From assembly GCA_017553445.1 (NCBI GenBank), contig JAFZMD010000027.1, forward strand, positions 1 to 52,984: a DNA stretch of 52,984 nt. Reading direction: 5' to 3'. Under the pieces are notes generated by a model. It was not told where the DNA came from and made no database searches. It saw only the letters and a list, made by a program, of their open reading frames with translations. This DNA comes from Methanobrevibacter sp. Its GTDB lineage: Archaea > Methanobacteriota > Methanobacteria > Methanobacteriales > Methanobacteriaceae. Of the stretch, positions 36,583 through 44,174 are shown one piece after another; within the stretch, counting starts at the first letter, position 1, and each line of letters opens with the position of its first letter. A program made the translations under genes and the position numbers.

Positions 36583-37815
36583 ATGAAAGTATGTATTATT
36601 GGTCAAGGTTATATTGGACTTCCAACAGCCGCATTATTTGCAAGAAACCATTGCGAAGTAGTTGGAGTCGATGTTAATGAAAATATGATAGAAAACTTAA
36701 ACAATGGAATCATACACATTGAAGAACCCGGAATATCCGATATAATAAAGCAAGCTTTAAAAAATAATGTATATAAAGCTTCCCTAAAACCTGAAAAGTC
36801 TGATGCATTTATCATAACTGTCCCCACCCCATACGTTGCTGAAAATTACAGCTGCGATTTAAGCTATGTAATTTCTGCATGCGAATCAATAATACCATAT
36901 CTGGAAAAAGGAAACGTTGTAATTGTTGAATCCACAATAGCCCCTATGTCAACCGATGATATCATAAAGCCTATTTTTGAAAAAGAAGGATATTCAATCG
37001 GTGAAGATTTATACCTTGCACATTGTCCTGAAAGGGTTTTGCCTGGAAAAATTATCGAAGAGCTGATTCATAATGACCGCATCATTGGAGGAATAACTCC
37101 AGAATGCAGTAAAAAGGCTGCAGAAGTATATGGCCAATTCGTAGAAGGAGAACTGATGCTGACCGAAGCGAAAACTGCCGAGCTATCAAAATGCATGGAA
37201 AACACTTTTAGAGACGTCAACATTGCACTGGCCAATGAACTTGCAAAAATCTGTGCAGAAATTGGCGTCAATGCACTTGATGTCATTAAAATGGCCAATA
37301 AACACCCTAGAGTAAACCTGCATTCTCCAGGTCCTGGAGTTGGCGGACACTGCCTTGCAATTGATCCGTATTTCATTTATGCAAAGGCACCGGAAACCGC
37401 TAAAATAATTAAGCTTGCAAGGGATACGAATAATTCAATGCCCGAATTCGTATGTGAAAATGTAAGAAAAATAATTAAAGAAGGAAAAATCGCCATTTTA
37501 GGCGTTTCCTATAAGGGAAACACAGGCGATGACAGGGAAAGCCCCGCCTATGAAATAATAGCTAATTTAACAAAAGACTATGAAATAGCTATTCATGACC
37601 CGCATATAGACAATCCAAACTTTGTAAGCTTTAAAGAAGCTGTGGATGATGCTAACCTAATTCTAATCTTATGTGACCATAATGAATTTAAAAACCTGGA
37701 TTATACATTGATTCATGAAAATACAATTATTTTTGATACGAAAAACATAATCTATAAGGTTCCCGAAAAAATAAAACTGTACAATTATGGAAACCTATAT
37801 GAGCTTAATCTTTAA
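36583..37815 (+). CDS. wecC: UDP-N-acetyl-D-mannosaminuronate-type dehydrogenase
   Basis: A 410-residue NAD-dependent nucleotide-sugar dehydrogenase (UDP-glucose/GDP-mannose dehydrogenase family). The N-terminal NAD motif is IIGQGYIGLP, the middle includes HCPERVLPG, AKTAELSKCMENTFRDVNIA with the catalytic lysine and asparagine, and PGPGVGGHCLAIDP with catalytic cysteine C257. The C-terminal domain holds LGVSYKGNTGDDRESP. These point to the WecC group, which oxidises UDP-ManNAc to UDP-ManNAcA; other UDP-sugars are possible, and no epimerase (wecB) is adjacent. ATG 36583 is chosen over a GTG that lies in its ribosome-binding sequence. Its last 11 bases overlap the DUF2264 gene tail to tail. 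Confidence 0.9.
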   Translation: MKVCIIGQGYIGLPTAALFARNHCEVVGVDVNENMIENLNNGIIHIEEPGISDIIKQALKNNVYKASLKPEKSDAFIITVPTPYVAENYSCDLSYVISACESIIPYLEKGNVVIVESTIAPMSTDDIIKPIFEKEGYSIGEDLYLAHCPERVLPGKIIEELIHNDRIIGGITPECSKKAAEVYGQFVEGELMLTEAKTAELSKCMENTFRDVNIALANELAKICAEIGVNALDVIKMANKHPRVNLHSPGPGVGGHCLAIDPYFIYAKAPETAKIIKLARDTNNSMPEFVCENVRKIIKEGKIAILGVSYKGNTGDDRESPAYEIIANLTKDYEIAIHDPHIDNPNFVSFKEAVDDANLILILCDHNEFKNLDYTLIHENTIIFDTKNIIYKVPEKIKLYNYGNLYELNL

Positions 37816-38974
37816 TGTACATATTTGAATCAATATCCTTTCCGCTCCAAGCCTTGAGTGAAGTCCATTCAGCACTTGGAGCTGACCAAAACCTATCACT
37901 TTCAGGCAATCCCAAAGGCAAAAATCCTGTTGTACATAAGTACATGCTACCCGTATTGCTATACTCTTCAGCCACCTTAGGCTGATTTCCGTTAAATCCA
38001 AAACGCAGCCATCCGTTTTTATCAAAATTGTCATGACCTGAAAATTGATTTTGAATCACAGCAGTAAGTGCACATCTGACCTGTTCTGGCTTTACATCTT
38101 CATTATATAAACCAAAAAGACATGCTTGACCTAAAGCCTGAAAGACAGCAGTTCTATACAGCATTGATCTTCCAACTACAGGATAGGTTCCTTCCGGAGA
38201 AATTAATCTTTCAAGATGGCCCGCATAATGCCTTAATCTGTGCAAATGTGCATCCAAATAGGTATATTCTCCAATACCATGCTTTCTTAAAATCGTAAGG
38301 ATATCTGTAAGCATCGGATGAATAACATAGCTATTGTAATAATCAAAATGAAAACTAGGCCCATCCCCGTAATAGGAATCTCCACAATACCAGTCATTCA
38401 TATAGACATTTACCCCATGCATCAATCTGAATTCATCATATTCACCAGTAGTTTCAAGTAAAAAAGCTTCAATCATGGAGGGGAATAAAATCCAATTATT
38501 GACCCATGGTTCAATGGAACGGGTCTGTTTTAAACAGTCAATAATCATTTCTTGACCATCAGAATCAATATTGTCCCAAATCTGAGTTTTTGCCCTAAGC
38601 AATCCCTCAGCCAAATGTGCAGAGTCAACCAATGGCTGATAAGGCTGGTTAAAAATCAGATAATCTGGGGAATCGGGATTGCAAATATTGACCAGTCCCC
38701 TGGTGGTCAGTTCTATATATTTAACTCGTAATCTACCTTCATTAGTATTATCCGGCCCCAATTCAAGCCAAGGTGCAATTCCACATACGGTTCTGCCTAC
38801 TGCTTCTAAATGTGCAAATTTAGCCCTTTCATCCTTAACATACCCTACAGGCATCTTTTCTTTCAGAGTCTCATTTGCAGCATTAGTCAAAACAGGTTCT
38901 ATAATTTTAGACAGCGTATTAACCCAAATTTCTCTATCATTAATATTTTTAGAAAAAAGTGATTTAATACTCAT
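37805..38974 (-). CDS. DUF2264 family protein, copy 2
   Basis: A 389-residue protein of family DUF2264 (PF10022), expected to be an all-helical (alpha/alpha) toroid. Visible markers are GIAPWLELGP, NQPYQPLVDSAHLAEGLLRA, DWYCGDSYYGDGPSFHFDYYNS and RLISPEGTYPVVGRSMLYR. There is no signal peptide. The family has no settled function; related barrels act as uronyl or rhamnogalacturonyl hydrolases or lyases, so a role in glycan turnover is an inference. The ATG at 38974 is preferred over one three codons upstream that directly follows the previous stop. Tandem paralogue of the next gene. Confidence 0.85.
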   Translation of the reverse strand: MSIKSLFSKNINDREIWVNTLSKIIEPVLTNAANETLKEKMPVGYVKDERAKFAHLEAVGRTVCGIAPWLELGPDNTNEGRLRVKYIELTTRGLVNICNPDSPDYLIFNQPYQPLVDSAHLAEGLLRAKTQIWDNIDSDGQEMIIDCLKQTRSIEPWVNNWILFPSMIEAFLLETTGEYDEFRLMHGVNVYMNDWYCGDSYYGDGPSFHFDYYNSYVIHPMLTDILTILRKHGIGEYTYLDAHLHRLRHYAGHLERLISPEGTYPVVGRSMLYRTAVFQALGQACLFGLYNEDVKPEQVRCALTAVIQNQFSGHDNFDKNGWLRFGFNGNQPKVAEEYSNTGSMYLCTTGFLPLGLPESDRFWSAPSAEWTSLKAWSGKDIDSNMYIKD

Positions 38975-38983
38975 AAAAATCAT

Positions 38984-40192
38984 TTAAAAGTTTATTGATT
39001 GATCCATACCAGTTGGATAACCATTCCATGCTCTCAAAGATGTCCATTCTTCAAATTCGTCATCCCAGAAAGGGTCATTTGAATCAAGACCTAAAGGTAA
39101 AAATACGGCACAGCATAAATATAGGCTTCCAGTATTAATATCAGTTTCGGCAATATCTGCCTGATGGCCATTAAAACCTAAATTCAACCAATTATCACTA
39201 ATGAAATTTTGATTTCCTTCAAATAAATTTCTTAAAACTTTAGTTAGAGCAGACCTAACCTGCGCAGGCTCGATATTTCTTGGCAACATTTTAAATAAAG
39301 AAACTTGAGACAAGGTATGGAAAATGCCGGTACGCAAACTAATTGATTTTCCAACAATCGGATAGTTTCCTTCAGGAGAAATGCACCTCTCCAATTTAGA
39401 AGAAAGTCTTGATGACCTCATTAATTGAATATCTAAGAATTCGCCATCTGACAATCCATATTTTCTCATTACAATTAAAATATCATTAAGCAAAGGATGT
39501 ATAATCAAACTGTTATAATAATCTGAAGCAAAATCATCCCCGTCTTTATAAATTCCATCTCCAACATACCATTCATCTCTGAATTTATGAACAGCATACA
39601 TTAAACGTTTTTTATCACATTCACCTGTGAATTCCAAGAGAGCCGCTTCAATTAATGATGTATATAAAAGCCAATGATTTTCATAAGGAGCAATTATTCT
39701 ACTGTTTTTTAACTCTTCAATGATTTTTGCTTGAATGTCAATTGGTAGATTAAGCCAAATTTGATTTTTAGAACGTAACAAACCTTGAGCAAAAAAAGCC
39801 ATGTCAGCTAATGACTGTTTAGGCTCATTGTAAAACATATAATCATTTCTTTTTGGATTAACTGCTACAGAAATAGCATCAATAGTTAAATCAATATATT
39901 TTTCACGAAGCCTACCTTCTTCAGATTCGAATGGTCCAAGCTCTAGCCATGGTGCAATACCATTAAATACACGTGCAAATGCACTAAGATAAGCAAATTT
40001 ACTGGCTTCGGAGCTTTTAGATTCTAAAACCATGTTTTTTCTTAAAGAATCCTTTTTGATACTCATTAATACAGGTAAAGCTATTTTTTGTAAAGTTTCT
40101 ACCCAAAAAATCCTATCTTCCCAAACTGGAACCTGTTCGTCAAAAATAGGAATTTCATCTTCTTTTTTATTTCTTCCAAAAAACCTACTCAT
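38984..40192 (-). CDS. DUF2264 family protein, copy 1
   Basis: A 402-residue paralogue with GIAPWLELGP, NEPKQSLADMAFFAQGLLRS, DEWYVGDGIYKDG...DYYNS and RCISPEGNYPIVGKSISLR. A longer reading reaches 40261, but the ATG at 40192 matches the copy-2 N-terminus (MSRFFGRN against MSIKSLFSKN) and lies about 27 bases beyond a TATA-like CATTTATATAAC (40214-40225), so the message is probably leaderless. ATGs at 40198 and 40213 are alternatives. Its stop abuts the start of copy 2. Acidic residues in the DGxxxxxDYYNS stretch are candidates for catalysis. No signal peptide; cytoplasmic. Confidence 0.82.
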   Translation of the reverse strand: MSRFFGRNKKEDEIPIFDEQVPVWEDRIFWVETLQKIALPVLMSIKKDSLRKNMVLESKSSEASKFAYLSAFARVFNGIAPWLELGPFESEEGRLREKYIDLTIDAISVAVNPKRNDYMFYNEPKQSLADMAFFAQGLLRSKNQIWLNLPIDIQAKIIEELKNSRIIAPYENHWLLYTSLIEAALLEFTGECDKKRLMYAVHKFRDEWYVGDGIYKDGDDFASDYYNSLIIHPLLNDILIVMRKYGLSDGEFLDIQLMRSSRLSSKLERCISPEGNYPIVGKSISLRTGIFHTLSQVSLFKMLPRNIEPAQVRSALTKVLRNLFEGNQNFISDNWLNLGFNGHQADIAETDINTGSLYLCCAVFLPLGLDSNDPFWDDEFEEWTSLRAWNGYPTGMDQSINF

Positions 40193-40213
40193 GAACATTA
40201 TTTTGTTCGACAT

Positions 40214-40225
40214 GTTATATAAATG
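40214..40225 (-). promoter_or_regulatory. TATA box of the DUF2264 pair
   Basis: The minus strand reads CATTTATATAAC, centred about 27 bases before the ATG at 40192, with no ribosome binding site between. This is the expected geometry for a leaderless archaeal transcript. Three tandem repeats lie 20-75 bases further upstream and could affect this promoter. Confidence 0.5.
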
Positions 40226-40245
40226 TATGATTATTTTTACCAAGC

Positions 40246-40302
40246 TAAAAATTGTCCTCACTGATAAAAATTGTCTTAAGCAATAAAAATTGTCCCCACT
40301 GA
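40246..40302. repeat. Three tandem 19-bp repeats
   Basis: Three consecutive copies with an exact 19-bp period: TAAAAATTGTCCTCACTGA (40246-40264), TAAAAATTGTCTTAAGCAA (40265-40283) and TAAAAATTGTCCCCACTGA (40284-40302). Copies 1 and 3 differ at one base; copy 2 keeps the first 11. They lie just upstream of the DUF2264 promoter and 86 bases before the frameshifted ADP-ribosyltransferase. They could be an operator array. The terminal repeats of IS21-type insertion sequences have similar period and sequence style, so a remnant transposon end is an alternative. Neither is proved here. Confidence 0.85.
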
Positions 40303-40387
40303 ACCATCTGATTTAAATTAATAGGGTTTGGATTAATTAGAAGTTTTTATTTAATTTAAATTTAAAATAAACATTGGTGGTGATAGA

Positions 40388-41049
40388 ATGATAATACTTT
40401 TAAAAATTTTAAAGAGAATTAAAAATCTAAAAGAAAAGTTAAAAATTGACGAAAAAGGTACTTTTTATGGATTCAGCATTGGTAAGCAACAGGAATTCAT
40501 TGAATATGATGAAAAAAATGCAAAAACCATATGTAAATATTATGTAAAGAAACAGAAATTTTATTTAAATACAAAACATAAAGAACTGATAAATAAATGG
40601 TCATTTAAATATTATCGATCCCTAAATATGTTTTTACGTTCTTTAATAAGAGTCCCTAAGAAAAAAGAAGAAGAATTTAAAGATTTTAGCGATAAATTAT
40701 CCAAATTAATTGAATCATCTAAAGGCTTAGAAGATAATGTCATATTATTTAGAGGAGAAATTGATGTAGATTTAAATCGATTCAAACTCAATCAAATCAA
40801 CCAATTTATGGGATTTGCATCAACAAGCTTTTCTAAAAAAGTCGCTTTAAAATTTACAAAGAGTTTAAATAATGATTCCAATTATTTAATTGTGATTAAA
40901 GCAAAAAAGAAAACCAAAGGAATTGCAATAGATGGAGGTTATTTAGGAAATATATTGACCAATATGAGTGGTTACTAAATACAAAAACAAAATATATTAC
41001 CAAATATATAGATAAAAATAATAAAAGAATTTATATTGAATTGATTTAA
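40388..41049 (+). pseudogene. ADP-ribosyltransferase exoenzyme-like gene, frameshifted
   Basis: The intact reading frame (40388-40978, 196 aa) has a lysine-rich helical N-terminus and then the front of an ADP-ribosyltransferase fold: FRGE with R122, and FASTSF with the STS motif (145-147). It ends before the last active-site motif. In the frame one base back, the bases from about 40951 to 41049 read YIDQYEWLLNTKTKYI and continue to a stop, a normal ART C-terminus with QxE (Q-Y-E) followed by hydrophobic strands. A single-base deletion around 40935-40950 explains this; sequence error is the alternative. R-STS-QxE is the C3-like layout. GGTGATAG precedes the ATG. Probably inactive as it stands. 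Confidence 0.75.
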
Positions 41050-41062
41050 AGGAGGAATAAAA

Positions 41063-41495
41063 ATGGAAATTACATACGAAGAAGACATCGATTACTATAT
41101 GGAAAGAGAAATAGACTCATGGTTCAACGAAAAATATTTAAAAACTATTGCAGATGAAATAACCACACTACTGGATTATGTGCCAAAAGATATAGAATTA
41201 AAACTTCCTGATTACGAAAAAAAGAAGTCAATTCTTAAATAAGCATCATGAGTTTACATCAAGCGACTACTATCAACTAACACAAATTGCCGACCAGATG
41301 AGTGGAGGTAGAACATGGGCAGAACATGTTGGAATCTATGATGATTTCTTTAGAAAACACCCAGAATACTCACAGCTCATTAAAGATGAACAGGCTTACA
41401 GAAAATGGAGAATAGAAATTCCATTCTATTACCAGCGCGAGTATTATCAAAAAAGATACGAATACGAAGTTAAAAACGGTATTCGCTCCGATTAA
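41063..41495 (+). pseudogene. Unrecognised acidic protein, frameshifted near its middle
   Basis: A strong site (GGAGG, 41051-41055) starts a frame encoding 59 residues (41063-41242; MEITYEEDIDYYMEREIDSW onward, ending EKKKSILK). From about 41241 another frame, offset by one, runs on without a break as KHHEFTSSDYYQLTQIAD to MSGGRTWAEHVGIY and stops at 41495. The only ATG in that second frame (41298) has no ribosome binding site, so one ancestral protein of about 142 residues split by a one-base insertion near 41226-41240 is the simplest reading. It may be the ART's partner or immunity protein, which is speculation. I do not recognise the family. Confidence 0.6.
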
Positions 41496-41516
41496 AATTT
41501 TTTTTAAAACAAAATA

Positions 41517-41550
41517 ATGGTTTAATTTTAAACCATAAAATTCTTTTTTT
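41517..41550 (+). terminator. Terminator of the ART island transcript
   Basis: A perfect 9-bp stem (ATGGTTTAA, loop TT, TTAAACCAT at 41517-41536) is followed by AAAATTC and seven Ts (41544-41550). It lies 21 bases past the stop of the frameshifted gene and ahead of the leucine operon promoter. An earlier T8 (about 41497-41505) may help. Confidence 0.7.
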
Positions 41551-41568
41551 AAACGATTTAATTTATAA

Positions 41569-41578
41569 AAACACTTTT
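41569..41578 (+). promoter_or_regulatory. TATA box of the leucine operon
   Basis: TTTATAAAAA centred about 59 bases before the leuC ATG, predicting transcription start near 41600 and a leader of about 32 bases that contains GTGAGG at 41619-41624. A second AT-rich box at 41585-41594 would start transcription too close to the ribosome binding site. No obvious operator or attenuator is seen. Confidence 0.45.
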
Positions 41579-41631
41579 TTTCAAAATTTAAATAGAATGT
41601 TTAACAATATATTAATCAGTGAGGTTTTAAT

Positions 41632-42879
41632 ATGTCAAGTACTATGTCTGAAAAAATATTGGCTAAAGCATCGGGAAATGACAAAGTCGAAGCCGGTGAC
41701 ATTATTATTGCAAATATCGATGTTGCAATGACCCATGATTTAACCGGACCCCTTGCAGTTGAATCATTTCAAAAAATTGGTGTTGAAAAGGTTTGGGACC
41801 CATCAAAAATTGTAATACCTTTCGATCATCAGGTTCCGGCGGATTCCATTGATTCTGCAAATAATCATATTATCATGAGAGATTTTGTTAAAAAGCAAAA
41901 CATAAAGAATTTTTACGACGTTAATGCAGGAGTCTGTCATCAGATTCTACCTGAGTTAGGTCATGTTGTACCTGGCGAAGTAATTGTTGGAGCGGATTCA
42001 CATACATGTACTCATGGAGCTTTAGGAGCTTTTTCAACAGGTATCGGCTCAACAGATATGGCTATGGTATTTGCCGAAGGCAATTTATGGTTTAAGGTTC
42101 CTGAAACAAACAGATTTGAAATCAATGGTGAATTAAAAGATAACGTTTATGCAAAAGACGTTATATTAAATATAATCGGTCAAATGGGAGCCGACGGATC
42201 AACATACAAAGCCTGTGAGTTTGCAGGTCAAACCGTTAGGGATATGAGCATTTCCGATAGAATGGTTTTATGTAATATGGCCATTGAAATGGGTGGAAAA
42301 ACCGGTTTGGTAGAACCTGACAAAAAAACAATAGAATATGTGGAAAAACGTTCAACCAAAGCATATAAAATATTTAAAACAGATTTGGATGCTGCTTCAT
42401 TAGACATGATTAATATTGATGTCAGCGATTTAGAACCTCAAGTAGCTTGCCCAAATAATGTGGATAACGTAAAGGCTGTCAGTGAAGTGGATGAAGAAAT
42501 TGACCAGGTATTTTTAGGCTCCTGTACAAATGGAAGAATAAGTGACCTTAGGGATGCTGCAAAAATACTTAAAGGAAAACAAATAGCTAAAGGAACTAGA
42601 ATGCTAGTTATTCCAGCTTCAAAAGAAGTATATTCTAAAGCATTGGATGAAGGATTGATTAGAATATTTGTTGATGCCGGAGCTTTAGTTTCAGCTCCTT
42701 GCTGTGGCCCATGTCTTGGAGGACATACAGGAATCATCGGCCCTGGAGAAGTAAGCCTGTCAACCTCAAACAGGAACTTTAAAGGCAGACAAGGTTCACC
42801 AGACGGAAAAGTTTATTTATCTTCCGCTGCAGTTGCCGCTGCTTCTGCAATTGAAGGAAGAATTGTTGCGCCGGAGTGA
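41632..42879 (+). CDS. leuC: 3-isopropylmalate dehydratase large subunit
   Basis: A 415-residue aconitase-superfamily large subunit carrying a [4Fe-4S] cluster. The cluster ligands are C298 (GSCTNGR), C358 and C361 (CCGPCLGGH). Substrate and structural motifs include [38 protein letters not shown] and [10 protein letters not shown]. It isomerises 2- to 3-isopropylmalate in leucine synthesis. Methanogens also have a very similar homoaconitase (AksD) for coenzyme B synthesis, and large subunits alone do not separate the two well; the neighbouring small subunit and leuB favour the leucine enzyme. GAGG precedes the ATG by 7 bases. Confidence 0.9.
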   Translation: MSSTMSEKILAKASGNDKVEAGDIIIANIDVAMTHDLTGPLAVESFQKIGVEKVWDPSKIVIPFDHQVPADSIDSANNHIIMRDFVKKQNIKNFYDVNAGVCHQILPELGHVVPGEVIVGADSHTCTHGALGAFSTGIGSTDMAMVFAEGNLWFKVPETNRFEINGELKDNVYAKDVILNIIGQMGADGSTYKACEFAGQTVRDMSISDRMVLCNMAIEMGGKTGLVEPDKKTIEYVEKRSTKAYKIFKTDLDAASLDMINIDVSDLEPQVACPNNVDNVKAVSEVDEEIDQVFLGSCTNGRISDLRDAAKILKGKQIAKGTRMLVIPASKEVYSKALDEGLIRIFVDAGALVSAPCCGPCLGGHTGIIGPGEVSLSTSNRNFKGRQGSPDGKVYLSSAAVAAASAIEGRIVAPE

Positions 42880-42883
42880 TTAT

Positions 42884-43363
42884 ATGAAAGGAACTGCATG
42901 GAAATTTGGAAATGACATTGATACAGACATTATTGTTCCAGGAAGATATTTGATTTATACTGATGAAGAAAGATTATCCAAACATTGTATGGAAGGATTG
43001 GACGATAAATTTAGTGAAAAATGTAAAAAGGGCGACTTTATTGTAGCAGGAAAAAACTTTGGTTGCGGATCTTCACGTGAACATGCTCCTATTGCAATTA
43101 AAGGTGTGGGAATATCTGCCGTAATAGCCGAATCCTTCGCAAGAATTTTTTATAGGAATGCTACAAATGTTGGTGTTCCACTTCTTGAAGCTCCAGGAAT
43201 AACAGATATTGTTGAAAATGGAGATGAAATAGAAGTTGACATGGATAATGGAATTATTAAAACCAAAACTGGAGAAGAGATTACATTTAAAAAATTGCCT
43301 CCGTTTATGTTGGAAATACTTGAAAAAGGTGGGTTAATACAATATCTTAAAGAGAAACGATAA
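42884..43363 (+). CDS. leuD: 3-isopropylmalate dehydratase small subunit
   Basis: A 159-residue swivel-domain subunit with [13 protein letters not shown] at the N-terminus and [12 protein letters not shown] around the active-site loop. In M. jannaschii the small-subunit loop distinguishes homoaconitase (YLRT) from isopropylmalate isomerase (YLVY). Here the loop is YLIY (residues 22-25), hydrophobic at the position that must be arginine for homoaconitase. This supports the leucine pathway. GGAGTGAT at the leuC stop provides the ribosome binding site for the ATG at 42884. Pairs with leuC to form the active dehydratase. Confidence 0.9.
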   Translation: MKGTAWKFGNDIDTDIIVPGRYLIYTDEERLSKHCMEGLDDKFSEKCKKGDFIVAGKNFGCGSSREHAPIAIKGVGISAVIAESFARIFYRNATNVGVPLLEAPGITDIVENGDEIEVDMDNGIIKTKTGEEITFKKLPPFMLEILEKGGLIQYLKEKR

Positions 43364-43364
43364 C

Positions 43365-44174
43365 ATGAAGGACTTTATCTTAAAAAGGAGTAATAGTTAT
43401 AATTTCTATAAAAATAACTATGAATCTTTAAAACAGGAAAATATTCTATTGAAAGAAGAATTAGAGAAATATAAGAGAGTATATCCTCCTAAAGAGTGTC
43501 CCATATGCGGATATAAAGGGATTGATTTTAAACCGTATGTTAGTGTTATTCACAGAGAAGTTGAATGTCCACAATGCAGAAGCCATGAACGTCACAGGGC
43601 ATTATGGTTATATTTCCATGAGAGAAAAGATTTGCTTAAAAAGGGAAATACATTCCTACATTTTGCTCCTGAAATTCAATTTAACGAATTATTTAGAAGC
43701 AGTGGCATGGAATATCATCCTGTTGATTTAAACCCGCAAAACTCTTTAAGTGAAGAAGTTGTTGACATTCAAGATATTCCTTATGATGATAATTATTTTG
43801 ATTTAATATACTGTTCAAATATTTTAGAACATGTCCCAGATGATAAAAAAGCAATGGATGAACTTTACCGTGTTTTAAAACCAAATGGAACGGCTTTAAT
43901 TCTAGTTCCAATCAATGGAATCACTTATGAAAGACCTTATGATAAAAGTAAAACATTTGAAGATGACCAATATAACACTCCCGAGTTAAGAGAAAAATAC
44001 TACGGGCAATTTGATCATTTAAGACTTTATGGAACTGATTTTAAAGATAAATTAATTGATGCTGGTTTTAAAGTACTGGCTGATGATTATATTGAAAACT
44101 TAGGTCATGAAATTATAGACAAATATGCATTAATAAAAGATGAAAATATTTTCGAATGCACAAAAGGTGAATAA
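43365..44174 (+). CDS. Class I SAM-dependent methyltransferase with N-terminal zinc-binding motif
   Basis: A 269-residue protein. A short coiled coil (about 15-38) leads into a CxxC...CxxC motif (C45, C48, C68, C71) with SHERHR, then a Methyltransf_11-type domain: FLHFAPEIQFNE, DDNYFDLIYCSNILEHVPDD and VLKPNGTALILVP. This design (zinc knuckle plus methyltransferase) is common in bacterial surface-polysaccharide clusters, where the enzyme methylates a sugar. It is odd between leuD and leuB, one base after the leuD stop, and shares no evident role with leucine synthesis. The acceptor is unknown. Confidence 0.85.
   Translation: MKDFILKRSNSYNFYKNNYESLKQENILLKEELEKYKRVYPPKECPICGYKGIDFKPYVSVIHREVECPQCRSHERHRALWLYFHERKDLLKKGNTFLHFAPEIQFNELFRSSGMEYHPVDLNPQNSLSEEVVDIQDIPYDDNYFDLIYCSNILEHVPDDKKAMDELYRVLKPNGTALILVPINGITYERPYDKSKTFEDDQYNTPELREKYYGQFDHLRLYGTDFKDKLIDAGFKVLADDYIENLGHEIIDKYALIKDENIFECTKGE

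Noticed and set aside
39000..39100. A cell-wall anchor or signal peptide in the DUF2264 proteins
   Set aside because: Both N-termini are charged and lack a hydrophobic segment once the leaderless start is used.
40246..40302. CRISPR array
   Set aside because: The three units abut directly with no spacers, and no cas gene is present.
40945..40978. Programmed ribosomal frameshift in the ART gene
   Set aside because: No slippery heptamer followed by a strong structure is evident, and the downstream gene is also frameshifted, so decay or sequence error is simpler.
40388..41495. Complete insertion sequence or provirus
   Set aside because: No transposase, integrase or structural phage gene is seen, only short repeats on one side, so only a possible remnant is claimed.
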